64,000 nucleotides of DNA from Tetramitus jugosus (taxonomy: Eukaryota > Heterolobosea > Eutetramitea > Acrasida > Vahlkampfiidae), in NCBI GenBank assembly GCA_937625935.1, contig OW569381.1, forward strand, positions 124,001 to 188,000, read 5' to 3'. A model generated the notes under the pieces. The model made no database searches and was not told the DNA's origin. It saw only the letters and a program-made list of their open reading frames with translations. Below are positions 10,367 through 19,675 of the stretch, one piece after another (positions within the stretch are counted from its first letter, which is position 1; each line of letters starts with the position of its first letter). The position numbers and the translations under genes are program-made.

Positions 10367-10906
10367 TTAACCTCTAATGAATCTTCCATAAAAGTGCAAC
10401 AAGATGACAACGAAAATGAACACCAAACTTCCAACCAAGACAGTCATTGGGCCACTGCAACAAACAACAAACAACGAGAAAAAAAAGGTCAGTTTTTTGT
10501 TTTTTCAACAAGTCAAATCACATGATGACGCAACAACAAGATCAATCGAGAGAGAAAATAAAAAATGAGATGATGACACATACACCTTGATTCCAGGGGT
10601 ATCACTGTCGCCAAAGTAAGTCTTCATGATACCTGAATCACCAGTGGACATGGTGACTCTTTGTTGTTGTGGCTTTGCAGATGTTCTGTACGAGTGATCA
10701 TGATGACACGAGTGAAAAGAATCATTTCATTGTGAGAATTATTATTGATCCACGATAAACGTTTGAAATTTTTTCAATCGACAACAACACAGAGAAAGTG
10801 AAAAATTGACAATGTCGTTTTTTGTGGTTAGCTTTCAAGTTGTATTGACGAGATCATTTGGGAGAAAAAAAAGGAGGTGATGATGATCAAATTACCTTTG
10901 TCTCAT
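10367..10906 (-). CDS. SEC61B: Sec61 beta subunit (three exons, 11-nt first exon)
   Basis: Exons on the minus strand are 10896-10906 (ATGAGACAAAG), 10584-10685 and 10367-10454, with introns of 210 nt (GTAATT...TACAG) and 129 nt (GTATGT...TTGCAG). The product is 66 residues. It starts MRQRTSAKPQQQ, continues TYFGDSDTPGIKVGPMTVLV and ends in one membrane segment (VLVGSLVFIFVVILLHFYG) and RFIRG. The RQR motif, the '(D/E)xPG(I/L)KVGP' block and the tail anchor are classic for Sec61 beta, the small ER translocon subunit. If the 11-nt exon is wrong, the ATG at 10651 would give 51 residues lacking the RQR motif. The spliced model recreates this known motif, so I prefer it. Confidence 0.9.
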
Positions 10907-11661
10907 TTTTCACTTGTGTTGGTCAATGTTGATTGATAATTTTTCTTTCTTGGTGATGAATGTGTGAGGCGGAATTGGAGGCAACAATTTTTGGTGTTTG
11001 TGGATGACGTGGGCAAAGTTTTCAGATCGGATTAACTTCATTGAACATTCATTGAATCGATGGTTAAGAAACACGAACTGAACTCAAGTTTCCTTCAGGT
11101 CACTTTCTTTCTCGTAATTTTGGGTAGAGTGCTCGACAACGCTTCCACTATCTGATGGCAACATCTACAGATCTGCACCATGCAGTAGTTGACTTCAACA
11201 GTCAGGATCGGTATTGAGACATGCACTTTTGAAGTTCGAGTTCATATCTGGGGAAAATTATGCTCCAAATTGCTGAGAATCCCTCTGTATTCCAGCAAGC
11301 GGGAATTTCACCAGTTAAAAAACCCCTTCTTTGTAATACTCGGCAAATTTTGTTCGCATAATCCTCCAGGGAGAATTTGGATTTGGTGTCGTAGCAAGTT
11401 CAAATCAGAGGTGTTTTTCCACGTTAACGAATAACACGAAAATCATCCAACCAAAACAACAACTTTTTCCAAACCCACTCTCCACCAACAAACAACAACA
11501 ACTACTCTCTCTTGGAGTTCTGACTTGTGTTTTTTTTTGAACAACTACCACTCGACCAAAAAAAAGCAAACACTTTTCTCCAATTTACCAGCAGCTGTTT
11601 TTCACACACCCCATCGCCCAAACCAACAAAACAAAGCGAACAACAACAATAACAAAAAAAA
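10907..11661. promoter_or_regulatory. Divergent promoter region of SEC61B and the desaturase gene
   Basis: About 755 nt between two divergent starts. Near the desaturase start it is A/C-rich with short homopolymer runs. The central part (about 11090-11430) is more GC-balanced, with an 81-codon plus-strand frame that resembles nothing I know. No RNA gene or repeat is recognisable. Confidence 0.4.
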
Positions 11662-12894
11662 ATGTCAGCCACTGTTTCCAAACAGCAAGCCAGACCCGTT
11701 CCAGAGCTCACTCCAGAACAACAACAAAAGCTTGACAATTCTCACGAAAACCAAGAATTCCTAGGTGAAAAGGAAATTCGTGTCTCTGTTCAAGCCATTA
11801 GACAAACCATCAAGAATGAAGAGATTAGACTGAGAAAAAAGTACACTTGGCTCAATAGACAAGACCTTCTCGGATTCCTATCCTTTATCCTATCAGTGAT
11901 TGCCCTTTGCTTTACTGCACTCTTTTATTTGAAGAAGAAGATTCATTGGAGTCTTGTGATTCCATTGATGGCACTCCCTGGTAGTATCATGCATGAACTT
12001 GAGCATGACTTGATTCACAATTTGTACTTTAAGAGCAAGCAATGGATGCAACATGTCATGTTTGTCTTTATTCACTTTACCAAGTGGAGTATTCCACCAT
12101 GGTACAGAAAGATGATTCACATTAGACATCATCAGGAATCTGGTACTGAAAAGGACATTGAAGAACGATTGATTGGACTGGGAAGACCATTGGACTTGTT
12201 GAGATGGGCACTCACTTTTTATCCATTTGCCAATGTGTTGGTATTGGACGAGTTGCAAGAAGACAATCAAAAGGACTGGAGCAAGCACAAGCTTGTTTTT
12301 GCTGCTCTCCCCTCTGTGATTCCATTTACCATTTTGTGGCACTTGTTTATGGGCTATTGTCGATTGAATTTGGGATTGACATTGACATCGTACGATCCTG
12401 TGCTCTATCTGCCAGAGTGGGGATGGCCTATTGTCAGAGATTTGAGTATTTTGATCTTGATGCCAAACGTGTTGAGACAGGCTTGTTTGAACATGATGGC
12501 CAGTTATTGCCACTACTATGGTGATATTCCACACAACTCGGTCTACTATCAGAATCAAATTATTGATCACTGGCTCATGTATCCACTCCAATTGTTCTCA
12601 TTCAACTTTGGAGCCACTCACATTATTCATCACTTTGTCCCTAATCAACCATTCTACTTGAGACAAATGTTGGCTCCAAAGTCCTTGGCTGCCATGATCA
12701 AGCACGGAATTCGTTACAATGACTGGGGTATCATCAAGAGAAACAATAGATTCTTTGATGAGTCTGGAAGCATCACCAAGAAGAGAGTTGATTTGAGTAT
12801 TGACGCTCCTGCCCCAGAACTCACTGAACCAGCCAGTGGAGGAGGCGATAACTCTGCCAACAGATCCCCATCTCGTCAATTCAAACAAGATTAA
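11662..12894 (+). CDS. Fatty acid desaturase/hydroxylase-superfamily membrane protein
   Basis: Encodes 410 residues. The N-terminal 60 residues are polar. Membrane segments lie at about 72-95 (LGFLSFILSVIALCFTALFY) and 100-115, with more after 190. Three His boxes are visible: HELEHDLIH (about 111-119), HIRHHQE (about 152-158) and HIIHHF (about 322-327). Such boxes bind the di-iron centre of membrane desaturases and hydroxylases. The spacing fits the superfamily, but the substrate cannot be read from the sequence. The C-terminal 60 residues are polar and Ser/Pro-rich. Likely an ER membrane enzyme acting on a lipid. Confidence 0.8.
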   Translation: MSATVSKQQARPVPELTPEQQQKLDNSHENQEFLGEKEIRVSVQAIRQTIKNEEIRLRKKYTWLNRQDLLGFLSFILSVIALCFTALFYLKKKIHWSLVIPLMALPGSIMHELEHDLIHNLYFKSKQWMQHVMFVFIHFTKWSIPPWYRKMIHIRHHQESGTEKDIEERLIGLGRPLDLLRWALTFYPFANVLVLDELQEDNQKDWSKHKLVFAALPSVIPFTILWHLFMGYCRLNLGLTLTSYDPVLYLPEWGWPIVRDLSILILMPNVLRQACLNMMASYCHYYGDIPHNSVYYQNQIIDHWLMYPLQLFSFNFGATHIIHHFVPNQPFYLRQMLAPKSLAAMIKHGIRYNDWGIIKRNNRFFDESGSITKKRVDLSIDAPAPELTEPASGGGDNSANRSPSRQFKQD

Positions 12895-13002
12895 AGTTAA
12901 TCCTTATATTTTTTAAAAACTGCTCATTCTGAACAATGAAGAACTCACACATTTGCAGAAAATTTGATTGAATTACAACCTTTAATTGAAGCAAGCTTAT
13001 TA

Positions 13003-15453
13003 TTACTCATGTGCCTTTTCACGATGATACAGGGAGCCATTGTTTTGGTTGAAACAGGCAATGGTAGTACAGCTGTCACGGAAGTTGGACAAGTTAGCCT
13101 GGGTTTTGGCTCCTTCCCAAATAATACTGGAAGGCTTGCTGGTCCACTTTCTGATAGATTGTTCCTCCTCGTCATCGGCATCAACGTCGTCTTGAGTCAC
13201 TCCAAGTTGTACATTGAAATCAGTAAAGTGCTTGCTCAATTCCAACACCATTCTGGGCACCATGTTTTGAAGAGAGAAGTAAGGGCCACTTAAAGTAATC
13301 TTGTTCAAGAGTTCCTGTTTCACATTCTCATCACGTACAAGCTCGGCACATTGCACAATGAGGTCAATAATACCTGGTTCAGTACTTTCCTTCACAAGAT
13401 TGGGGTTAAAGATGATCTCGGGTGCCTTCACAGCCACTTCTGGGACTAAGGCAGAGCCATAGGAAGATGCGACATGTAGGGGTTCCACTGTCTTGACTTC
13501 TTCCTCATAGTTCATTGCTACGTACATTGATTCTCTTACTTGTTCTACATGAGATGAACTTACCCATCTCATTCCTCCATCCTTGACGCTATTGTGGATA
13601 TACTTTTTGATTACACTTCCATTGGACTTGGAAAATCGAAGTGCTTGCCTCAACAGGACATTGTTATGAATAGGTGCACAGTAGGCATCATTGTCATCAT
13701 AGCGTACGAGCAAACATGTTTCATCTTCGATAGCTGTCGAGTATGCTGTGGCTTCATCGACGAACTTGATTGCTGGTACCATAAACGAGTCGAAAAACAT
13801 GGTTGCAACTTTGTTCAATGCATTTGGATTCACATTTGGGGACACGGTGAACACCACTGGGTGCATACTTGGTTCAACATTCAACTTTCGATCATACAAG
13901 TAGTCCATGACGTTACGCAACAGGTGAATGTCAATTGTGTCTTCAACAAACACTTCCTCTCGAGAAATGTGGTAGCAATTCTCGGCCATATCACCAATGA
14001 CATAGTCATCAACACCAAATCCAGTCATACTAAAGTGAGGATGATCTGGACGACCAATCAACATTGGGATTGATTCTCTGGGACCATCCAAGTATCCATA
14101 GCTAATAGTTGTTGGGTTGATTGAAATAACGAGGGCTCTAAAATCAATAGAATTCGATGATCGAATTCTGTAGCTACGATACCAGTTGTGAGACTGTTGA
14201 TCTTGTTTGTTTCCACATGAGAGCAGCTCGAAATAGGACGTGGTTTCCAATGGCCAAGTCAATTGATAGTACTGGCGCCAAATTCTTGAATTTTGACACA
14301 AGTAGTAGAGATTTCGGTTGCATCTCATAAATTTGGCAGTGTCTTTTGCTTCCATATACTCTAGCAAGAGGATCATGGCATCATCAGGCACCTTTTCCAA
14401 ATGAGCAAGCTCACGTGACTCTACGTTTCTTGCATCGAGAACAGAAGAGGAAGGCATGCGTGCCTGCAGTGCTTGTGCCTCCAAATAGAGCTTGGTAGCT
14501 TCTTCGACGTTACCCTGTCGCTCCATCTCATCCGACTTTAACAACAATTGAACAGCTTGCTTGTACTCCTCACTTGTTTCATAATCATAGGGAGCCAACG
14601 TATCATTCATGATGGCTGTTGTAGTGTTCTCGACACGACGGAACATAATGTCCGTTCTCACAATGTACTTTGTTCCCTGGGTGACACTGGAGCCACAGTG
14701 AGGAAGATCTTGATTGAAAATGACAGCAGTTCCGGCCTTGACCTTTAGCTGAGCAATGCACTCCAATGGTGCATCGACTTGACTCAAATCTGTGACCTTG
14801 ACACTGTCGTCCATGGAGTACATCTCAAGCTCTCCGCCCTCATAATTGTCATTCAAGTAGACAATGATTGAGAAGATGCTTCTCTCATTACGATTTCTAA
14901 CAAACATACCATCAATGTGAGGTTTAAAGAACTCATCTTGTTGATATTTGCTAAAACGGAAGCATTCATTCAAGCCAATAGATACCCATCGACCATTGTT
15001 ATCAAATCCAAATGGTTTCACTTCCCAGTTCAACGAACCAGAAGAGGCAGAAGAATTGGCGCCATTTTGATTTTTTACAGTGGATTGAAGAGCGCTTGTC
15101 AAACGACTCCACAACCAATCTTTCCACGTTTCGCTCAACACAATGGCACGTGAGCTGTTACGATAGTGAGTAGGGTATTCTTGATCAATGGAATCATAAC
15201 CGTAATCCTCACTCCTCTTTATCAAGTATTGACATTCTTCCTGAGAGAGAAGATTATGAACGAGAAAGCATTGAGCAGAAGATGAAGACACTACTTTACT
15301 ATCAGCTGTCGTAGTTGTGGCTGTAGTAGCCTTGTTGGACGACTGCTGAGAAGGAGCAATGACGTACTCTGTGTGTACATTGTTCTGTTGATGATGTTGA
15401 CTGTCGTTGAGAAAGTGAGAGGGGAGAGGATCTGGACAGTGATGCTTCTGCAT
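13003..15453 (-). CDS. Prolyl 4-hydroxylase / F-box / actin-related fusion
   Basis: Encodes 816 residues with three domains. (1) Residues about 60-275 form a 2-oxoglutarate/Fe(II) dioxygenase of prolyl-4-hydroxylase type: His179 and Asp181 in FFKPHIDG, His252 in LPHCGSS, and the 2OG-binding Arg266 in YIVRTD. (2) A helical linker (about 297-335) leads to an F-box at about 352-398 (LEKVPDDAMILLLEYMEAKD). (3) Residues about 438-800 align with the actin/Arp fold: LVISINPTTISYGYLDGPRE, IGRP, GVDDYVIGDMAEN, PVVFTVSPNVNPNA and FDSFMVPA. The F-box would bind Skp1. Cytoplasmic P4Hs of protists are known to hydroxylate Skp1, so an SCF-linked oxygen-sensing function is an attractive inference. The frame is uninterrupted, so the fusion is not an assembly error inside an intron. 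Confidence 0.85.
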   Translation of the reverse strand: MQKHHCPDPLPSHFLNDSQHHQQNNVHTEYVIAPSQQSSNKATTATTTTADSKVVSSSSAQCFLVHNLLSQEECQYLIKRSEDYGYDSIDQEYPTHYRNSSRAIVLSETWKDWLWSRLTSALQSTVKNQNGANSSASSGSLNWEVKPFGFDNNGRWVSIGLNECFRFSKYQQDEFFKPHIDGMFVRNRNERSIFSIIVYLNDNYEGGELEMYSMDDSVKVTDLSQVDAPLECIAQLKVKAGTAVIFNQDLPHCGSSVTQGTKYIVRTDIMFRRVENTTTAIMNDTLAPYDYETSEEYKQAVQLLLKSDEMERQGNVEEATKLYLEAQALQARMPSSSVLDARNVESRELAHLEKVPDDAMILLLEYMEAKDTAKFMRCNRNLYYLCQNSRIWRQYYQLTWPLETTSYFELLSCGNKQDQQSHNWYRSYRIRSSNSIDFRALVISINPTTISYGYLDGPRESIPMLIGRPDHPHFSMTGFGVDDYVIGDMAENCYHISREEVFVEDTIDIHLLRNVMDYLYDRKLNVEPSMHPVVFTVSPNVNPNALNKVATMFFDSFMVPAIKFVDEATAYSTAIEDETCLLVRYDDNDAYCAPIHNNVLLRQALRFSKSNGSVIKKYIHNSVKDGGMRWVSSSHVEQVRESMYVAMNYEEEVKTVEPLHVASSYGSALVPEVAVKAPEIIFNPNLVKESTEPGIIDLIVQCAELVRDENVKQELLNKITLSGPYFSLQNMVPRMVLELSKHFTDFNVQLGVTQDDVDADDEEEQSIRKWTSKPSSIIWEGAKTQANLSNFRDSCTTIACFNQNNGSLYHREKAHE

Positions 15454-15601
15454 TGGTGTGTTTGTGTGGTGGAGTTATTTTGAGGTAAATGTGTGACAAA
15501 ATGTCTTCTTTGTTTGTGTTGTTTGCCCTTGAACAAAAGTACAGTTCTTCCATGTCGAACTTGAACTAAACTTTCAATCAAAAACGATGTTGATAAAACA
15601 T

Positions 15602-15672
15602 CTCGATCACCGGGAATCGAACCCGGGTCGCCAGAGTGACAGTCTGGAATGCTACCCCTATACCATGACCGA
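15602..15672 (-). tRNA. tRNA-Asp (GTC)
   Basis: On the minus strand: acceptor TCGGTCA/TGATCGA, D stem GTAT/GCAT, anticodon stem CCAGA/TCTGG with loop CTGTCAC (anticodon GTC), T arm CCGGG-TTCGATT-CCCGG, discriminator G. A TTTT run follows the 3' end. A LINE array begins about 31-43 bp upstream of its 5' end. Confidence 0.95.
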
Positions 15673-15702
15673 TGTTGTTAACTCTCCCGATACGTACTTT
15701 TT

Positions 15703-15851
15703 GCCATTAAATTCACTTCTGACTTGAAGTCGATAGGGAGTGATACAATACTCTGCACCGTGACGGTGCAGAGTAGAATCGCTTCTAAAATGTTGTAAAG
15801 AATAAAGTGGCTACGCCAGGTTGTATGGAAAAAAAAAAGCCATTAAATTCA
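15703..15851 (+). mobile_element. LINE fragment 1 (3' tail only) with 13-bp target-site duplication
   Basis: A 5'-truncated copy of about 123 bp (15716-15838) is flanked by direct repeats GCCATTAAATTCA at 15703-15715 and 15839-15851. It holds a perfect 12-bp stem with a TGA loop at 15749-15775 (TACTCTGCACCG paired with CGGTGCAGAGTA), then GGTTGTATGG and an A-tail. It matches the family's 3' end in structure rather than in primary sequence. Confidence 0.85.
15749..15775 (+). repeat. LINE 3' hairpin, fragment 1
   Basis: Perfect 12-bp stem TACTCTGCACCG/CGGTGCAGAGTA with TGA loop. Confidence 0.85.
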
Positions 15852-16295
15852 TGGTTTTAAGGATGGGACCAACTGGTCCTGGACCACAAGCTCAAAAGTC
15901 TGAAGGAAATCAGAATTGAATTCCCGGGGTGCAAGATCGGGGCAAGATCTCACGAGATGCTGAACATCATGCTGTCACAAATGAACGAGTGTGGATGTCA
16001 GTTACTCAGAGAGGGTACCCCCAGCAGTAACGCAGAAACTCTTATGATGGGGGACTCCCATATCGAGAGTAGAGAGCAGCTACAGTCAATAATGAACCAA
16101 CAAAGGACTGAAAGAATCAAGGGATTTGGGCTCTACTGGTTGCAAGCTGACGCAATCTACGAGCGTCATTGTGAGAAATGAAAAGTAACAGAGGAGATAA
16201 CGCTCTTCGAGCGTTATCCAGTGTAAATCATCAGAAAATAAAATCGGAGCAGCCGAAATGGTTGTATTAAAAAAAAAATCATGGTTTTAAGGATG
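15849..16295 (+). mobile_element. LINE fragment 2 with 17-bp target-site duplication
   Basis: The element body is 15866-16278, flanked by TCATGGTTTTAAGGATG at 15849-15865 and 16279-16295. The left repeat overlaps the right repeat of fragment 1 by three bases, so this copy inserted just behind the first. The coding part (for example MLNIMLSQMNECGCQLLREG at 15957 on) is nearly identical to the copy at 61.9-63.3 kb, read on the other strand. An internal deletion joins YWLQADA directly to the 3' tail. The tail has the hairpin GATAACGCTC/GAGCGTTATC (16196-16218) and ends ATGGTTGTATT plus A-tail. Confidence 0.9.
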
Positions 16296-16788
16296 CAGAC
16301 ATGCACACAAGAGCCACGCTGTCTGTATGGCCGGGAAGTGATTGCACGATGTCGGTGCCACAAAGAGCCAGAGACAATTCAACATTGTCTCATCCGCTGT
16401 TCAAGAGCCATTCTGTACCGGAGAAGGCTGGCCCTGTCGGGCAAGAACTTTTCAAGCTGGGTATTCACCCAAAACAGCCTATCAACCTGTGGTTTGATAA
16501 TGTTGTGTGGCAGGATGGTAAATTGACTGTGCGGCAACACCAAAAAACTAGCAAAGACTTTCTTCTAGGCATGGTGGGCGTGGGGAATGAAACAGTGGAA
16601 CAAGTAACAAAAGGTTGAAGAATGAACGGAGTGAAGAACATCACGGCAGAGAAGAAAGCAAGAACATTCATGAACAGGTTGAAGAGGTGCATTGACTCCC
16701 TTCACTACCTTTTCATTTCCTACAAGCGTTATCCATTGTAAATAATCAGAAAATAAAATGGAGCAACCAAATGGTTGTATTAAAAAAA
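16296..16788 (+). mobile_element. LINE fragment 3
   Basis: A degenerate plus-strand copy of the C-terminal coding region and tail. It matches the minus-strand copy around 61.9-62.3 kb (zinc-knuckle region, then a block related to QINLWFDNVVWKDGK), but carries stops and frameshifts. It ends GAGCAACCAAATGGTTGTATT plus A-tail at 16782-16788. GACATG near both ends may be a short target duplication. Confidence 0.8.
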
Positions 16789-16800
16789 CATGTCGGACAT

Positions 16801-17008
16801 GTGAAGGCAATGAAGAGCGGGAAGAGAGATGAGGATGCTAGGATTCTGTGGTACGACTCACTTGAGTATATCAAGAAACAAAATACGTTCAAATTGGAGG
16901 AACGTCTTCCAATCGGACCACAGAATTAATTGCGTCAAACATTCCTTCATGAAATGGTGTGTCGTTAGATTGCACGAGAAAGGAATCGTCATCACTGACC
17001 GCTCATGT
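16801..17008 (+). mobile_element. LINE fragment 4 (no tail)
   Basis: About 200 bp related to the large ORF2 at 55.7-59.2 kb (region encoding KAMMRGKRDEDAG through KHSFMKWCAVRLHERGVI), with frameshifts. Similarity stops about 12 nt from the stop codon of the neighbouring F-box gene, and no A-tail is present. The 3' side has been lost or recombined. Confidence 0.75.
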
Positions 17009-17019
17009 GAATTACAGGC

Positions 17020-17982
17020 TCACCACATCTTGTGATCGAGCGTTGATAAATTCTTCATTCGAATGGATACTATGTGATGACCAATGACCGATATGGCTGG
17101 ATAGTACAATATTCCTTTTGTTGGAATGTCTTCTATGGTATGGAAGTACTCATTGTTCTTGAAGAGATGCATACATGCACTCTCTGAGCTCGACAAATTC
17201 TTCAAGTTGAGCACCGTAGCAATTGTGTCACCTGTGCTAAAGTTAAAGCTCGTCTCATGCCTAACAACATTAGCATACTGGCTACGTGAACCACTTCTGT
17301 GAACAGTATGCTGACCGATGTTAAAACCGATACCTTGAGTGTGATACCCGATAATATTGTAGTGTCTTTCTTTGGCAAACCCAAAATCACTTCTCTCAAT
17401 TCCAGCGAATATTCTATAGGCATTGTAACTTCCATTATCATGATCATCCAGAGTGTATTCCCAACAATGTACCATTCCCATTTCAAGTTTTCTATTGGCT
17501 CGAATGGTGTACCAAAGGTTAGTTTTCTCACACGAGATTGTCTTGTTACGATTGTGCATCTGAATATCAGAGTCTTCTGTTCTTGTATTGGGATCCCAAT
17601 AGATCATGTTCGAACGAACAAGTTCTCTCCACACACAATCGTTACGACATGTTGGATTTGTCTCTGTGGTCTTCTTCAACATTTTCAATTCTTCTTCTTG
17701 TTCATCCCGACCCTCTTCAATGTTGGCTACAGTGGTTTCTTCATGACTGTAGTCCAGTAGCCCAAGACGGCAGGCAATCCCTTTCCACAAATACCCATCA
17801 GTATCTGGACTCAGAACCAAGGACGATCCATGTTTACAACTCAACGTGACATGATACAGGTCTGTCAGTGTCATGAATGTCAACATGTACATTTGCAGGT
17901 CACATGACAACAATTCGAAAATATTGAGAGTCAGAAAGTCTTCCTCAGTTTCCTGCTCAAGTTTGGTAGTTGTGCTTGTCAT
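17020..17982 (-). CDS. F-box protein with SPRY-like C-terminal domain
   Basis: About 320 residues from the ATG at 17982 (MTSTTTKLEQETEEDF). An F-box-like segment, LLSCDLQMYMLTFMTLTDLY...LSCKH, is followed by LWKGIACRLG. The C-terminal half resembles a SPRY/concanavalin-like domain: FAGIERSDFGF, GYHTQGIGFNIG, FSTGDTIATVLNL, LFKNNEY and YYPAISVIG. The role is inferred to be SCF-type substrate recognition. The frame stays open upstream to 18198 with a cysteine-rich stretch (VSCPSANVTCFQVLNEK) that reads like part of another, secreted protein. I leave that out of the model. LINE fragment 4 ends about 12 nt beyond the stop. Confidence 0.7.
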   Translation of the reverse strand: MTSTTTKLEQETEEDFLTLNIFELLSCDLQMYMLTFMTLTDLYHVTLSCKHGSSLVLSPDTDGYLWKGIACRLGLLDYSHEETTVANIEEGRDEQEEELKMLKKTTETNPTCRNDCVWRELVRSNMIYWDPNTRTEDSDIQMHNRNKTISCEKTNLWYTIRANRKLEMGMVHCWEYTLDDHDNGSYNAYRIFAGIERSDFGFAKERHYNIIGYHTQGIGFNIGQHTVHRSGSRSQYANVVRHETSFNFSTGDTIATVLNLKNLSSSESACMHLFKNNEYFHTIEDIPTKGILYYPAISVIGHHIVSIRMKNLSTLDHKMW

Positions 17983-18700
17983 GGTTTTGGACGTTGTTCT
18001 TGACCTGACCGTCCTGTCGGAGTAACAGGAAGTTCTGAGCTCGAGTCCCTGCCTACAATTCCGAATACACCAATTTAATCGACAAAGTGGCCAGTTCGAT
18101 GACAATGAAAACTGAATTGTCAAGCTGTACTCTGTAGAAGAGAACTGCTTCTCATTGAGCACTTGAAAACATGTAACATTAGCACTAGGACAACTCACAT
18201 TAACAAGAATAGGCTCAGGCAGATTGTTTCATTCTAGTAGTCACTGCCACGTCGCTTTATACTGAGATCAATGAAAGTAGTACGCCAGGATTGCTTCAAT
18301 GTTCCTAAGTTTGTTGGAGACACCGACTCCTATTCCTTCAACAACCAGGACATCAAAAATGATGAGACCAAACTTGTTCCTTACCAACACCTGGGTCCAA
18401 CACACAAGTTGATCTGAGAGAGGAAGTATTCTACAACCCAGGTATCTTAACCAAGATAGCGTTAGGTACAGTGAAAAAGTTCGCCATTTTCTAAGCAACT
18501 TGGCAAGAGACGCACTGAAAGGGTGAGATGTGTCGACCAGAGAACCATCTGGATTGAATATGTGTTAGAGTATAAGATTATGTTCTCACCACCGACAAGC
18601 CACCCATTGTATCCTAAAAAATCTGTAGAGCCAAAACTCGTCGGAGATTTCTCTGGTTGACAAAATTTTGTGCAATGTTCAACTTGCACGTGCGTTTTTC
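17983..18700. pseudogene. Possible coding relics upstream of the F-box/SPRY gene
   Basis: Several short protein-like frames occur here without a coherent gene: minus NNLPEPILVNVSCPSANVTC (around 18160-18220), minus CTKFCQPEKSPTSFGSTDF (18600-18690) and plus MKVVRQDCFNVPKFVGDTDS (18272 on). They change frame and strand, which fits decayed gene fragments. I recognise no family. Confidence 0.3.
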
Positions 18701-18945
18701 AATGACTTTCTATGCCGCACACAATTTGCATTTCATTTTCAAACAACAAATCTGAGGTTTTGGACAGCACAGGCACCACCAACCTTGATAACCAATAATG
18801 CAAGCATCTTGAATCACCTCACTCTTTTTTTCTCATTGATTTTTCTGTTTAGCATAGTCTCAAGAAGTCACACACTCATCATGAACATTCATGTGGGCCA
18901 CAGTTCAAGTGTTGAGAACAAACTAGGAACAACTCACAACACATC

Positions 18946-19242
18946 ATGAATCATGTAGTACATAAAAATTCAGTCTTTGTGTCTATTGCAATTCGAAAAT
19001 GCAGCATGATGTCATGTCCATCCACTCTCTATTGTTGTTGTCAAATAATTGCACTCTCTGCTTTTGTTGTCATTTTATCGCTACTGTTCGTTGTCATTGT
19101 TGTGCATCACACAAACAAGGACTCTATTAGCAAGAGTATGAATCAAAAAACATTACCATCAAAACAACCCAAACCCTCGATACAAGGAAAAGGAAAAAAA
19201 CCAACACCATGCCAGGAAAAATGGATTGTTGTTTATTGTTGA
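18946..19242 (+). CDS. Small single-pass membrane protein, uncertain
   Basis: A 98-codon frame with one strong hydrophobic segment (QIIALSAFVVILSLLFVVIVV, about 33-53), a Cys-rich stretch before it and a Lys/Pro-rich polar tail. No homology is recognised. It could be real or a chance frame in a T-rich region. Confidence 0.3.
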   Translation: MNHVVHKNSVFVSIAIRKCSMMSCPSTLYCCCQIIALSAFVVILSLLFVVIVVHHTNKDSISKSMNQKTLPSKQPKPSIQGKGKKPTPCQEKWIVVYC

Positions 19243-19403
19243 TAGAGAGAATGGAAGAAAGCATCAGCAATGCGACTGCTTTTGAGAAGGTATGAATGAT
19301 GACGCAGACGGCAGGGATTGGGGTCCTTTTCAGTGGTGACATACTTTGACAACAGCATACTCACAGCTCCTCGTGCAGCTGGCGCAATCTTCTTGTGTCT
19401 TTT
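19233..19403 (-). CDS. Candidate last exon of a small unknown gene
   Basis: A minus-strand frame of about 56 codons reads KIAPAARGAVSMLLSKYVTT and continues to SRIADAFFHSLYQQ and a TAA. It is preceded by CTGAC...AAGAG, which resembles a branch point and 3' splice site. An upstream ATG at about 19640 gives an Arg-rich stretch (MLRHTRAPLAIRSPTHAT) that looks like a mitochondrial presequence, but I cannot connect the two with confidence. Treat as a lead only. Confidence 0.25.
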   Translation of the reverse strand, partial: KRHKKIAPAARGAVSMLLSKYVTTEKDPNPCRLRHHSYLLKSSRIADAFFHSLYQQ

Positions 19404-19675
19404 CTCTTGTTGTCAGTGTGTTCACAATCCGCCCACACATTTTGTTTTTGCAAGTATGTCTCGCACACATGCACACTCCACACGCACCACTACCGATCGA
19501 TCACTCACACGACACTCGCCTATCAATGATGAAGATGGCCAAAGCATTCCAATTACTTTGCGTCTCTTATCAAAACACAGGAGCTATGTGGCGTGTGTGG
19601 GTGATCGGATTGCGAGTGGAGCTCGTGTGTGACGAAGCATGTACCCTCTGCAAAAAAAGCCAGATGTGTATCATT

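Noticed and set aside
11189-11434. 81-codon frame upstream of the desaturase gene
   Set aside because: No family resemblance, no splice links, and it lies in a divergent promoter region.
15703-17008. LTR retrotransposon or DNA transposon as the source of the repeats
   Set aside because: No LTRs, terminal inverted repeats, integrase or transposase. A-tails, variable-length duplications and 5' truncation fit LINEs.
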